Positions 12,875-23,756 of a stretch of DNA of 64,000 bases are shown one piece after another. Source of the stretch: Auriscalpium vulgare. Taxonomy: Eukaryota > Basidiomycota > Agaricomycetes > Russulales > Auriscalpiaceae. A program made the position numbers and the translations under genes. The notes under the pieces are model-generated. The model did not search any database, was not told the origin of the DNA, and saw nothing but the letters and a program-made list of their open reading frames with translations. The stretch lies in the NCBI GenBank assembly GCA_019915015.1, contig JAHBBC010000001.1, positions 4,249,640 through 4,313,639 on the forward strand. The letters are read 5' to 3'. Positions within the stretch are counted from its first letter, which is position 1; the number at the start of each line of letters is the position of its first letter.

Positions 12875-15054
12875 ATGGCTCCACTATCGCACCTCATTCC
12901 TTCAACGTTCTCTCTCTTTACCGATGCGCGGCGCGGTGTGCGCCTCGCCTACAGCTGGCGCCCGACAACTATCCCGCATTCCCTCACCTTAGCAATCGTC
13001 GTCCTCTCCATCGTCCTCCTAGTCTTCTTTGCGAAGGCTCTCCATACAGTCGTTCAAGACGCGGCCGACGATGAGGCCGCCTTCCCACTGCGCCCTCCCA
13101 AGATCACATACGCCGACATGCGCCGAGAGCATCTCAGGAAGTCCTGTTCCATCTCCGTCGCCGAACTTGTGGGCGCAAAGCGATTTAAGGACGCCCACGC
13201 CGCTGGTCTCGCCGCCGATCTCGAGCAAGCGCAAGCCACCATCTCTGCGCAAGATGCCCGCTATGAGACCCTTCGAGCGAGGATCGCGGAGCTCGAGCGG
13301 GAGAAGCTTGTCTCGCATAGGAAGGACGCGGGACGTGGCGCCGTTGAGTGTGTGCTCCGGGCGCAGATATCTGGGCTTGAGGGGTCTCTCGAAGCTGCGG
13401 CTGACAACACTGCGCAGATGCACACAGAGGTGCGCGCCTCATTTTATTTTCTACCGTGTTTCTATCTAACGTGTTCTCATTCTCAGCATCTCCACGCGAT
13501 GTTCAGATTGGAAGCTGAACGCGATGAGGCCAGGGCATGGCTCCTCGTTGCGAACACGGAGAACGAAGTCGCTTTCCAGCTCGTCGCCGAGAAGGCCGCG
13601 CACCTCAAGCAACTCTCGGAGACTGCCAAGCAGATGCGAGCTGGGATGCGACTCAAGGTGCGCATCTCATCGATTGTTCTCTGTCATCCGCTCACCTGCT
13701 ACGTTCAAGAACAAGGCCTTGAAGTCTCGCGTCGCGGAGTTGGAGACCAAGTGTCAAGATCAGGTTGACTTGCTCGTCGCACTCGTCCAGGAGACTGACG
13801 CGCAGAAGGAGCAACTCCAGACACTCGAGGACGAGAAGGAAGTCCTGCTGTCCATGCTCGTTGCGAACGAGGAGCGCTCGGCCATCGAGGCGGGAAAGGA
13901 GGCGTTCTCCGAGGAGGTCAGTCAACCTTTGTGTATGCGTGCCTACTGACTGTCTGAATGGCCAGCTCAAGGCTCTCGTCGAGCAGTTCCGTGGGACGAT
14001 CGCCTCTCTCAGCACGGAGAAGGCTGCGCTCGAGTCCAAGGCAACTGATCAGGAGACCATCCTGATGGAGCTCATCAAGGAGTCCGACGACCACAAGGAC
14101 TTGCTTGAGGCGGCCTCTGTCGAGAAGGATCTGCTTCTCTCTGTCGCTGCGGAGGACGAACTTGCGCTGACGACCGAGAAGAACGCGGCCATCCAGGCAG
14201 CTGCGAATGCGCAGGATGAAATCAAGCGCCTCCAGGTTGCTCTTGAAGCCTCGTCTACCGCTCAGTTTGAACTCTCTGCACAGCTTGCATCTGTCGAGGT
14301 GACGTCCATGGATCAACAGTCCCAGCTCGACATCCAGAATACCGCCTTCGTCGCCCTTGAGAAGGAAATGTCGTCGCTAGAGCTCGAATTCGAGGCGTAC
14401 ATCGAGAAGACGGACGCTCGCGTTTGCCAGCTCAACGGGCTCATCGCGGACAAGGCGGAGCTGTCAGAGCAGGTCGACGAGAAGGACGCGGTCATCGTCG
14501 TGCTGCGCGAGCGCATCGAGCACCTCGAGTCGAAGCTGGAGAGCCAGTTCTGGTCCAGCGCAAGCCCCAATGCACAGCCTGCCTCTCTCTCAACGAAAGA
14601 CGCCCCCTTGATTACTCCTCCCGCGACTCCCGAGTCCTCTGATGATGACGACGACGACGACACCTGGCCCTCCGACTTGCCGCCCATGACCTCCTTCTCC
14701 GCGAAGGTGACCGACCGACAGCGCCCGATCCTCCGCGCGGGCGTGCTTGTGCGCGAGGCGCTCAAGTTCTGCCACGCGCCGCTCCCGTGCGTGCACATCG
14801 AGGAGCTCGCGCACCACCTCCCTACGCCCGTCGAGTACCGCGCGTATGCGCTGCGCGATGGGTGGCGTCCGTGCCATTCGGGTACGAAGATCCCGTCGCC
14901 GGTCTCGAAGCCGTCGGGCCTGCGGAGTGCCGCCTGGGACGACGAAGAAGACGAAGAGTTGACGAGCCCGACGCCGTGGGCACCCAAGAGCCCGAGCTCG
15001 CCGGTTGGGTCGCTCTCGCCGTCCCGTATTCCCGTTTTCTGCCCGATGTTCTGA
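12875..15054 (+). CDS. membrane-anchored long coiled-coil protein (intact copy)
   Basis: Predicted single-pass membrane protein with a long cytosolic coiled coil; no named family recognised. Exons 12875-13429, 13487-13657, 13710-13916 and 13966-15054 sum to 2022 nt (673 aa). One hydrophobic helix lies at about residues 36-54 (SLTLAIVVLSIVLLVFFAK). Heptad-rich sequence follows from ~100 to ~540 (many ELE, QLAS and EKDLLLS-type segments). An acidic run of about eight Asp precedes a conserved folded-looking tail (RPILRAGVLVREALKF, EELAHHLPTPVEYRAYAL, a patch rich in Ser/Pro, end FCPMF). The tail is almost unchanged in the broken copy at 37008-39121. The central coiled coil resembles tether or golgin-like proteins only in general character. 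Confidence 0.75.
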
Positions 15055-16012
15055 AATCTGACACCGCGGCCGACCCCAACGTTAGCAACATGGCACATGC
15101 AAATCGCAATACCGGATACCTCTGCTTTTGATACCCCGCGCCCACAACATACCTTTGGATTCCCTGCAAATGTCTAGGACTTGAACTATACCCCTGCGAT
15201 ATACCCGGGCTCTTGGTCAACATACACGCTTAGGACCTCGACGTTTTTTTCTCCGCATATTCGGCTTGAATCTTCTCCATCCCCTTGCACATCTTCTTTG
15301 TCGATCTTATCTGCATGTCTTTGCCAACACGTCTGGCTGTCTCAAGCTCTCCGCGCGCACACAACTGCAACTGTTCGAAGACCATTCTCGTTAACCTCGC
15401 GCTTTTGGAACTGAATACGTCGATGAATACACGCCGCCCGACGTCTTCTTTGCTCATACTGCTCCTCTGTGATTGCCTCGCTGGTCTTTTCGCTGTGTGG
15501 CTCCTGCTAGATAGATCATCTCCACCCACTTGTCCATTACTTCATTCTGCTTGACCTTCCCGCGTCCTTCCTTCCGATCCCGTCCGCATGTAGTAAGTAA
15601 ACACCGCAATTGTGGGTCTAGCACTAGCTTTACCTACATCGCGGACATATAAAATAACATTTGATTATGTCTTGGATCAGAGTCTTAGTGCGCTGCGCTC
15701 GGCCAACTTCCTATCGACAACTTGTAAAGCTATCATACAATCTCGAGAAGATGCATTTTCCTCCGGTGAAACCTCTCACTATGCGCGCTTGTCAGATCTA
15801 TTGACGATGAGGTCAACTACCTCCTGCGGGTCATCGGGATCAGACACAAGATTGAGCCAATAACGGAGTCGACCAAGGGAGTAAGTCCAGCATGGCCGCC
15901 GCTGCCACCGAAGGCGTCGTGACCCAGACGCGTGACTGTATTGCGACACGGCCGGTCACACCACCTCTCCGTTGTGACCACAACCAACCTCTCCGCTTTC
16001 CGCTTTCCAACG
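15055..16012. other. 3' flank of the coiled-coil gene with a perfectly duplicated 257-bp block
   Basis: The block 15257-15513 reads identically at 39327-39583, while DNA on both sides of it has several mismatches per 100 bp. The rest, 15514-16012, shows partial similarity to 39590-39820 and then becomes unique. No gene is assigned except the candidate at 15230-15457. Confidence 0.55.
15230..15457 (-). CDS. candidate small basic protein inside the invariant duplicated block
   Basis: An ATG-initiated minus-strand frame of about 75 codons (MSKEDVGRRVFIDVF..., then KKMCKGMEKIQAEY). It lies almost entirely in the 257-bp stretch that is identical in the second copy (39327-39583). It is charged and helix-prone. 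No family is recognised. A plus-strand frame (15285-15554) is equally open, so coding status rests only on conservation. The block could equally be a recent gene-conversion tract or a conserved regulatory or RNA element. Confidence 0.22.
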   Translation of the reverse strand: MSKEDVGRRVFIDVFSSKSARLTRMVFEQLQLCARGELETARRVGKDMQIRSTKKMCKGMEKIQAEYAEKKTSRS

Positions 16013-16842
16013 ATGCTCTCATTCTCGCCGCCGCCCCCGTTTACACCGCGGAGACACACTCTCACTCACACGCCGCACACGTCCTCTCCGCTGGCATCAT
16101 CTGCGCCTTCGTCGCCGTCGCCGGTCCCGTAAGACGTCGGGCAACCGCCGCGCAGAGTACAAGTCCACCGCGCCCGCCCTGCCAAAGGCCTCGTCTTCCT
16201 CTCAGGGTCCGTCGCATGCGTACAAGTCGCGTCAGCGGACATCCCATGGGAGTAGCAATCTGTTTACGTCGGCCTCCACGGATGGGACCGACTCGTTCCG
16301 GACTGCCCAGCGTGAGCGCTTCAAGCAGCGCTGCATCGACCGCGCGGTGCGCGCGCACAAGGACAAGATAGCCGGGAAGCGTCGGGCCATGACGAGCAGC
16401 GACGACGGGGATATGGACATGCTCGACGACGAAGAGGAGGATGAGGCCTTCATGCTCAATGACGAGGTGAGCACTGTCCGTTTATATACATCTGTTCTGT
16501 GAAGTGTGTGTCACACAGTTGTTTCGACGGCTTATCGCGAGCGCAAATCAAAAGCAGCGGCATTCGTTCCGCGTCTCGTATGAGCTTGACGTCGGCTCGT
16601 CCCTCGACCCGGATTGGCAGGCCATCGCAGAGACAGAGGATGAGTTGCTGGGTCAGTCCTGTGGTATGTTATCGATGCAATGGGCTCATTCTTGAACAGA
16701 GGATCCGTCGATTCCTGAATATGACGACGATGTCCGTCCACGTTCGGAGTTTGACGAGAAATAACTTGCCGCCTATGCTGAAGATGCGGCACATTGGGAA
16801 GATCTCGAAGCCGTTGCGGATGATATCTTTCAGCTTGAGTGA
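16013..16842 (+). pseudogene. decayed gene for a small acidic/basic fungal protein
   Basis: Start MLSFSPPPPFTPRR resembles the N-terminus of an uncharacterised fungal family. The body (FRTAQRERFKQRCIDRAV.., a Ser/Asp/Glu-rich acidic run ending FMLNDE, then after an intron LFRRLIASANQKQRHSFRVS) is coherent. The frame is broken three times: an extra base in the gtcccgt stretch near 16128 ends the first frame; a TAA at 16762 interrupts the segment between EFDEK and LAAYAEDAA; and an extra T in atcttt near 16830 shifts the tail SLSDLGDE. Introns at about 16467-16519 and 16653-16700 are normal. Three lesions in one small gene argue for a pseudogene rather than sequencing error. Function not recognised. 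Confidence 0.55.
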
Positions 16843-17032
16843 CCTGGGGGACGAGGTGGCTTCAGGCGATGTTACCATCGATGGCGATGTACTGTTGTCT
16901 TCTTGCTGTTTTCCATTCCCTTGTAAATCCAATACAGTGTGATACTACAGCTAGCGGTGTCATGCACAACAAACGGGAAAGGGTATGCAGGGTTCCGGGG
17001 TATACCCAACGTCTAGGATATCGTGTCGACCA

Positions 17033-18686
17033 TCAACTCTGAAATGTCGACCGGTCCACCAATTCAATGTCGCCTGGGGAATAGGGCTCCCGGTCGCCAC
17101 TGGATGGGCCGGAAGACGACCCGCGCGAGCGTCCCATTCCAAGTTCGATGTCGAACGTCGTAGTCAGTGCCGGTCCCACGTCCGATGGATAGGTCGTTGT
17201 TGAAGGCCCGGATGTCCTCCGCGCGGCGGGGGTAGCTCGTAGGTTGAGCATGACACGGGATATCAGCGTCGAGGACATCCTGCGTAGGGAATGAGGTAAG
17301 ATTCATGCAGAGGTGGACAGACGAACACATTCGTTAGAGTCGTGGTGGAGCCTTTCAGTAGCGGCTGTGTGCTTGTCAGAGGCTGTTGGGTATATACACT
17401 GAAATATTACCGGTGCATGCAGTAACATCAAGATATTCCAGAGATTGACAAGAAACAGCACTCTGTGAAGCATCAGCAATTGCTAAACATCTATGTCGGA
17501 GAAAAGTGCGAACGTACGTGAAATACACAGTACCTGGTAGAGCCCGAGGTTAGCAATGTGGGCACTGTAACCATGTTATACTCACCGTCTCTGACTAGCA
17601 CGTGTAGAAGCTGCCCTCCCGAGCTGAGCCCGAGCTTGAAGCCCTTATATGCAGTGAGGAGAAAGATAACCGTGTCGAAAACCATGGCCCCGCTCCAAGC
17701 AGCGGCAAGACCTGGGCAACCGATAAATACGGGAAGCGTGGTGCAGCCTGCAGCAGAAGACCTGACTTACTGCGGCCCCTGGCAGTGAAGGTCGGATCAG
17801 ACGTCCCTTCTGAGAGGGCGAGCTACTACTAACTGGGGATCCGATACAAACTCTCTGCACCCCATCAGAATGCTTGAGATGACCTTGATGGATTCAGTTT
17901 TATTTGTCGCGATAACCCACTACGGGCGTGATGAGCGCAGCAGAGGACCGGCCATGAGTGGACGACATACGACGGCAATAGCCACGCATACAGCACCCAC
18001 AACGACGAGAAGGCCGAGCACATGGCGGCTTCTGTTGTACAGAGCGTAGATACGTATGAGGGAAAGTGCTGTCCAATAAGATTAGAATAGATTGATCGAC
18101 GACGGGAGGTCTGGCGCACCGCCTACGAGGATCTGGGAGACTGCTTGCTGGTATTGGTTATAGGTCGCCAGGCCCTCGCAGCTGGGACCTCCTTAGCGTC
18201 AGGCTGTACGCGGTTCCGCTGATTGCGACTCACTACTATGAGAAGATCGACACGACGAGTGGGTCAAATTGTGGAGAAATGGATACTGGACACTCACGGA
18301 CGCGCCTCCGTACGTGAAACTGTCTCTGATGAGGGGTATGTACCCTAGTACGGTGATGTATCGGTTGAGGAGGTAAAACACAGACACTAATCCAAGGTTG
18401 TTCCTTGGAGGCCAGAAAAGAGCGACTTCGCGGTCCAGAACAAGCAGCCAGTCGTAGTACAGTATCGCTGAGTGTAAAGGGCTTGTGAGATATGAATGTT
18501 TGTATGCCCTGGGGGTGGGCTTACCGAGAGGGAGAACGCTCAAGGCGGTGGAGACGGTGCTACATAGCGGAATGTGAGTGCGATATGTGAGGCAGGCGGC
18601 TGAACGTTGAACACGCACATCTGAGTGCCTACGTCCGGGATGTTGACACCTTGAATAACGACGCTTGCGGACACTGAAAATGGCAT
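17033..18686 (-). CDS. DUF6533 family multi-pass membrane protein (second copy in window)
   Basis: Minus-strand gene starting at ATG 18684-18686 (MPFSVSASVVIQGVN) and ending with TGA at 17033. After two introns the N-terminus joins to LAILYYDWLLVLDREVALFW and FYLLNRYITVLGY, the DUF6533 signature. Next come CEGLATYNQYQQAVSQILV, ALSLIRIYALYNRSRHVLG, GCPGLAAAWSGAMVFDT-VIFLLTAYKG, a loop with GGQLLHVLVRDG, a helix VLFLVNLWNILMLL, and PLLKGSTTTLTNVF with SRVMLNLR. The cytosolic Ser/Gly/Pro-rich tail ends RSTFQS. All blocks follow the family order. Some junctions, such as 17700-17960 where a TAG must be spliced out, are not resolved. It is not a recent duplicate of the gene at 7793: sequence similarity is low. 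Confidence 0.62.
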
Positions 18687-19361
18687 GGATAGGATGACTC
18701 TATCCCCGAGCCTGCTCAGCTACGCGACGATTTAGCGTCGATTGCCTGCGGGCGCTGACAGCCTTCAGCGACGCATTGAACGGAAGCAAATGGGGGCGTA
18801 CGACTGTGGACCTCAAACTACGGGACAAAGCTCTGGACGTGGGCGAGAACGGGCAGACATCCAGACGAGTTCGAGATGGTCGAGGGAAGAAGACGCAGAG
18901 AAATTCGCAGCGAGCGGCGGTTCGTCGGAAGTGACACCGCTTTGCCTACCTATAGCGCACGTCGTTGTGAGGCAACGGGCGTGGGAACGCGTGTGTTGCA
19001 GCACAAGAGGAGGGAAGCTTCAGATTCACGCAAAGAGAACCGGAATTAGGACTCTGTATTGGAGAAAGGGAAGCCTGTCGTAAATACCACAGAGGTTGAG
19101 ACTATATAGTAGCGGAGTTGCGGGACTACGGGGCTACAAACGGGCTCGGAATCGGGGTAACGAAAACATACTACGTGCCGAGGTTGACAAGGCCGAGTCA
19201 AAGTATCCTAACGAAAGTGAACGGTACATAAGGGTTAGTAAGCTGCAACCGTTAAATAAGTACAGTCGCCCACTGCGCGTCCACTGTTGTGGCGGCCACA
19301 ACCACCGTTACCTGCGGATGGGTACTTACCCGCCAGTGTCTCTGCCTCTGCTGTTGGTCGC
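18687..19361. other. degraded upstream part of FunK1-A with an extra ~300-bp segment
   Basis: The stretch about 18790-18967 matches 24350-24505 closely, and 19275-19361 matches 24515-24610. Between them FunK1-A has about 300 bp (around 18968-19272) that copy B lacks. No terminal inverted repeat or clear target duplication is visible on this extra piece. The shared part probably derives from the missing N-terminal half of the kinase gene but no longer reads as protein. Confidence 0.45.
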
Positions 19362-20460
19362 ATGGACCACACCCGCGAAATCAGACGCCGTTGCTTCAAC
19401 TTTGACGTGAAGGGCACGTTCAACCACCTCCTGCCGCTCGGCCAAACCGTCCCAACATCGAGCCTGGGCGCAGAGGCTTTACCTCCCTTTCTTCGCCGTC
19501 GTCACAGTGTCCCACTCGTGAACTCATATCCCCGGGGCCATTATCGCATTGTTTTTGAAGAAGTCGGACTGCCCTTATACAAGGACGCCACTTATGGTGC
19601 TGTATTCTCTACGCTCCGGGACGCCCTTGTCGGTAGGTCAAGACCACTCTTTTGGAACGCATTGTAACAGAAATGCACTGCTAGGTCTCGGTGCAATGCA
19701 CGAATCCGGCCTCATGCATGGGGATGTGAGCGCCGACAACATCCTACGCGTCCGTCGTCCGGGTGAGAGAGAGGTCGGGGTCATCATGGACTTGGAGTAC
19801 TGCATCGAGATTAAAAGCGAACCAGTAAGCCATGACACTCGAACGGTGAGCACGTACCTCCTCTTGGCCAACTTCCTCTGGGCTGATTGGCATGCTGAAT
19901 AGGGCACTATGCAATTCATGGCCACGGAAGTGGCCTTGGGGGAGTACTCCACATCTTGGAGTTCTTACGACACCATACTCCCGCCCTTTCAACAACACGT
20001 CTTCCACGACATCGAACCTATCTGGTGGATAGCGCTTTGGTACATGTTGTGCTATATCCCGTCAAAGTTCACCTACGCACACGGCCATCATCAGCTCTAT
20101 TTTTCCCTGTTCTCCACGAAGGCGTTATCTCGCTACAGCAAATGGAACGAACCGGCCAACCTCTATTCGAGATTGGCAATCCTGTCTAAGGATGTGCATC
20201 CGCACCTGACTGCTATTCTATGCAAATGGCAGGAGCAGATCCTCGATGAGAAGCGCGATGCATACAAGGCGTCGATGAAGCATGTCGACATCTGTGACAA
20301 GTCTCCGACTCTCGTGAGCTATGGCCTAGCGCAGCTAGAGTCAATGATCGAGAAGGCCTCGGCCTCAGATCTCCTGCGAAACACGACCGAGCGATTGCCT
20401 CCGGAGACGCGTCCATTGCCGGCGGTCAGCAAGGGGGCTATGGATGTCGATGAAGCCTGA
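19362..20460 (+). CDS. FunK1-type protein kinase, N-terminally truncated (copy A)
   Basis: Fungal-type kinase (FunK1 family, Agaricomycete expansion). Exons 19362-19632, 19685-19845 and 19903-20460 sum to 990 nt (329 aa) with a clean frame. It starts MDHTREIRRR and corresponds to the C-terminal half of FunK1-C; about 350 N-terminal residues, including the N-lobe start, are missing. The catalytic loop reads MHGDVSADN (residues 101-109): the HRD arginine is replaced by Gly, while the catalytic Asp and Asn stay. The metal-binding motif is MDLEYC in place of DFG. The activation segment RTGTMQFMATEVA is typical. It ends in an acidic MDVDEA tail. A complete ORF despite truncation; it may be a non-functional remnant or a shortened paralogue. 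Crinkler-A follows 1.3 kb downstream on the same strand. Confidence 0.68.
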
Positions 20461-21771
20461 AGCTTCCGTGCGTAATGAGTCCCGAATTTGACTTGACGCC
20501 TGCTGACGGATATCGATTGCGTTAGTCGCAATTTCGTACTAAGGTATTAGCAAGAGTTGTGAGTAGCGCGCGCGTCCACTGTCGCTGTGCATGTAAAATA
20601 CGGACGTCTGTGCGTCCAGGTGGTGGCATCGATAAATGGCACTCTAAATGGCACTCTTCTTCGTTCTTGAATCAGAGGACGTCCTGTGGCCGCGATGTAA
20701 AGTTAGGGCGGACAGCGCGCCGTGAAAGGCACTGCCTGCCAGTGGATTCTTGAGACGAGGGCGGACACGCTTTTGACAGGGTTACTCCCAAGGAATGCAT
20801 GAAGCTCGATATTCAATGTTCAACTCGCAAAAGACAACAGGCTTTGCTTCGCCGAACTCGTCAAGTACAAATGGCTGGTGGCACGCCTCTGCAAGGATGA
20901 TTCAGTAGCAATCCTAGAGGTGCACACGGATACATACCGAGGACCACCGCTCCCTTCTCTCCGCATCATGTTTTTCCGAAGTCATGTTGTTGCTTCATAG
21001 TCTATAGATCGACAAGCTCCTTCCGAGTCCATTTGGCTTGCTCTGAGTCGAGGTGTCGTTAACCTCGGAGCGCTTCATCTCGACCTCAACGGACACGTTG
21101 GTGCCGGAGCGAGGCCTGGGCCGGTGAGGCACTGGAGCCTCGAAGAGAAGTCAGCGACGACTCGTCAACTTGAAACATAAGGCAGATGTGCCCCGCGGGG
21201 GATCCATATTTGCCGAGACGCGGTCGTTCTCGGCGAGCGATGAGCTGTCTCAGTACGGGTCTTCATGTCGTGGTTCGACGTGGGGACGGTAGTCCCGTGG
21301 CGGTAAGAGCAGGTTAATCAAGCTGTCGTGGTTGCCGGAGGGAGATCGTTGTAATCGCCAGAGGGAAAGACACTTGCAGCAGCACGTGAAGCACCATGCA
21401 TAGCATCGATAGCAGTCGGCACAGTTGAGTATCCTCAGAATTCGATTCAGATGCAATCCGAGAGGTAAATTGTGGCACGGGTGATGTCTTTGGCGACTTG
21501 GGCGTAGGTCTTGCCGTTCAGAATGAGGGTGGTATCTGGGTCCCACCAACGACAAAGATATCCTGCTTCTTGCTTCTGCGCCGCATCGTCTGTGCTCAGT
21601 AAGTTACCGTACGCGAGCAGGCAAAGGTTGATCAAGTGCACAAACTGGCGCCGGGCCGCCAAACGCTCAAGCGCTCACCACGAGATCGTGGGAAAGCCAG
21701 CACAACTGACGTCACTCGACGGTTCTCCTGAGGGTGAACGTTGAATCGGCTTCATCTTACCGTTTGTCCTC
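20461..21771. other. spacer between FunK1-A and Crinkler-A, duplicated in the second cassette
   Basis: About 1.3 kb, nearly identical to 28177-29491. Small frames exist on both strands, for example a minus-strand frame at 21447-21662 containing LLSTDDAAQKQEAG and DPDTTLILNGKTYAQ, kept with three substitutions in the other copy. Because the whole spacer is recently duplicated, conservation does not prove coding. No RNA gene is recognised. It includes the promoter of Crinkler-A. Confidence 0.4.
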
Positions 21772-23756
21772 ATGGCAGCATCCTCAGACAACAAAGGTAC
21801 TCTACTCTCCTGGCTCGTCGATGCTAGACTCATCGTTTCATAACCTAAGAGCTCGTCGATCTCGACGTGTATACAACTCTCTACACAGCCTGGTGGGGCG
21901 GCAGACTGGACGATGTCTTTCAAGAGGTCCCGGTCGTCCGCATGCGCCCCAAAGATGCAATGGACGTCGACGACAACAATGAGAAATGTCTTATCATGAA
22001 GCTTCCCTTACCCTTCTTGACCGGGATCGACACTATCCTCATCAGGCCCGAGTATCTTGAGGCGGCCTATGCGGTGACGAACCACTCGCAGAGCGGTGAA
22101 CAGCCCCGCTCCAAGCCTGTCGCTGAGGTGGACGATGAGACAGCACTCGAGGAGCCATTCAAGTCGCCCACTTGGAGCGCCCTCGAAGAGCTCCTCGAGC
22201 GCGTCAAAGAGACTGAGTCTGTCAGAGGGGGCTTCATCCTGACCGGCCATCCAGGCATCGGTGGGTCTTGCCATCTTGCAATGCAATATCCTGACACGGC
22301 ACTCATTACTATGCGCAGGAAAAACGCTGTGCCTGTACTTCCTTCTTTGCCTCCGTCTCCTCGCCAGGCGGCCGACCTTGTTTCAAAACACTGCCAACTG
22401 CTTTTACCGTTACCGCGACACTGGCGTCACTGAGATGAAGTTCTCGGACCACCCTAATCTTTCCTATCTGCCTCTCGGGACTTGGATCCTCGTTGATTCG
22501 AACGATCAAGTCAAGGGTGTCCATGGGCGCCTGATAGGATCCGAGGGCTTCATCGTTCAAGCATGTTCGCCCAGGGTAGAGCGGATGGACTGGAAGAGCA
22601 AAGCTCCCGTCACGACGTTCGTCATGAGGCCATGGTCGTTGGCAGAATTGTTCGTTGGGTACGATTCCTCACTTCAATACGCGCTAACAATGTTGATGAA
22701 TGCATCAGACAAACATGCATCCGGGCCCACCTGCGGACTTCTGAGGCAAAGATTGAGGCCTTCGCTCGCAAATACCTGCCGTCTGCCCGTATCGTATACG
22801 ATCAAGCGAAGCGAGCTTCCGACTACGAAGAGGACATGGTTGAAAACGTCGCATGCTTGACTCTGGACATCCTCGAAGAAGCCATCACCAATGCCCGCGC
22901 ACTGCGATTCCCTGAAAAGGACGCATCCCATCAGGTTATCCTCATCAAACCGGGGGCGACCCGTAACCGGGCCGCAGCTAGCGTTCCAACCGCTCACATC
23001 GTCCGCATGCTGGTGAACCGGCTGCCGTTACATCAGTCGGCAGACAGGAACCGGCTATATAAACTCTTCCTTTCGGACCCGCACACTAGGGCCGCTGCTG
23101 GCTACGTGCTAGAGGCCTTCGCTCATGAGATGCTGATGCAGGGTGGAGTGTGGGAGGTGTGGCCGATGAACAGGGGCCTGGCTCTGAAGCACGTCCATTG
23201 GAAGTCGGACCCCAGCGAGCGGCTTGCCAAGACAGCATCGTATCTGAGGCTCGGCGACCCCGAGGATCAATTTGTTGGTGTCATAAAGTCTACGGAACGA
23301 CCGTCACGCGGCCAAATCATCCCACTTCGAGTCACAAGTTATCCCCCTGGCGACGATGCGGAGCTCGTGGAGCGTACATATTATCGTCCGCAACCATCCT
23401 CTGCAGCCACATTCGACTCGTTCGTGTATGAACCTCTCTCCAAAACGGCCACCATCTTCCAAGTGACAGTCGGAAAGACACACGACGTGAAAGCAGGAGG
23501 TCTACGATGGCTGAAGAGCCTTGGCGTCGAGCGTATCTGCTATATTGCTGTCACCGCCGATGGTACACCTGTCGACTTCATAATCAAGCGTGACCAAGCA
23601 AAGAATCCGATCGACGTCGAGAAAATGAAGGAGGAAGCAGACGATCTGATCGACGTCGAGAAAATGAAGGAGGAGGAAGCAGACGATTCGATCGACGTCG
23701 AGAAAATGGCGAAGGACGTATGGGTGCTGTCGGTGAAGGCGCTCTTGCAGGAGTAA
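21772..23756 (+). CDS. Crinkler/RHS-type protein: P-loop NTPase with C-terminal REase-like nuclease domain (copy A)
   Basis: Exons 21772-21796, 21850-22260, 22319-22658 and 22709-23756 sum to 1824 nt (607 aa), all in phase. The Walker A motif is GHPGIGKT (residues 141-148), split by intron 2. Walker B-like GTWILVDSND follows. An alpha-helical middle ends near residue 470. The C-terminal FDSFVY (about 494) and IFQVTV (about 508), followed by a His (KTHDVKAGG), match the restriction-endonuclease-fold domain described in Crinkler-RHS effectors. There is no signal peptide, and the usual ubiquitin-like Crinkler header is absent or unrecognisable. The tail carries three copies of an IDVEKM-centred acidic repeat (about 1.5 in copy B). 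In fungi these proteins are thought to act inside the cell in stress, conflict or transposon-derived roles; the exact role here is unknown. Confidence 0.72.

Noticed and set aside
14313..15098. 261-codon minus-strand frame opposite the coiled-coil gene (also 38179-39210 in the copy)
   Set aside because: Shadow of the acidic/Ser-rich tail of the coiled-coil gene; in the second copy it stays open although the sense gene is broken, but it shows no recognisable domain.
21447..21662. Small minus-strand frame with LLSTDDAAQKQEAG and NGKTYAQ, kept in both cassettes
   Set aside because: Protein-like in appearance, but the whole spacer is a recent duplicate and no start, splice or family evidence supports it; left as a note in the spacer entries.
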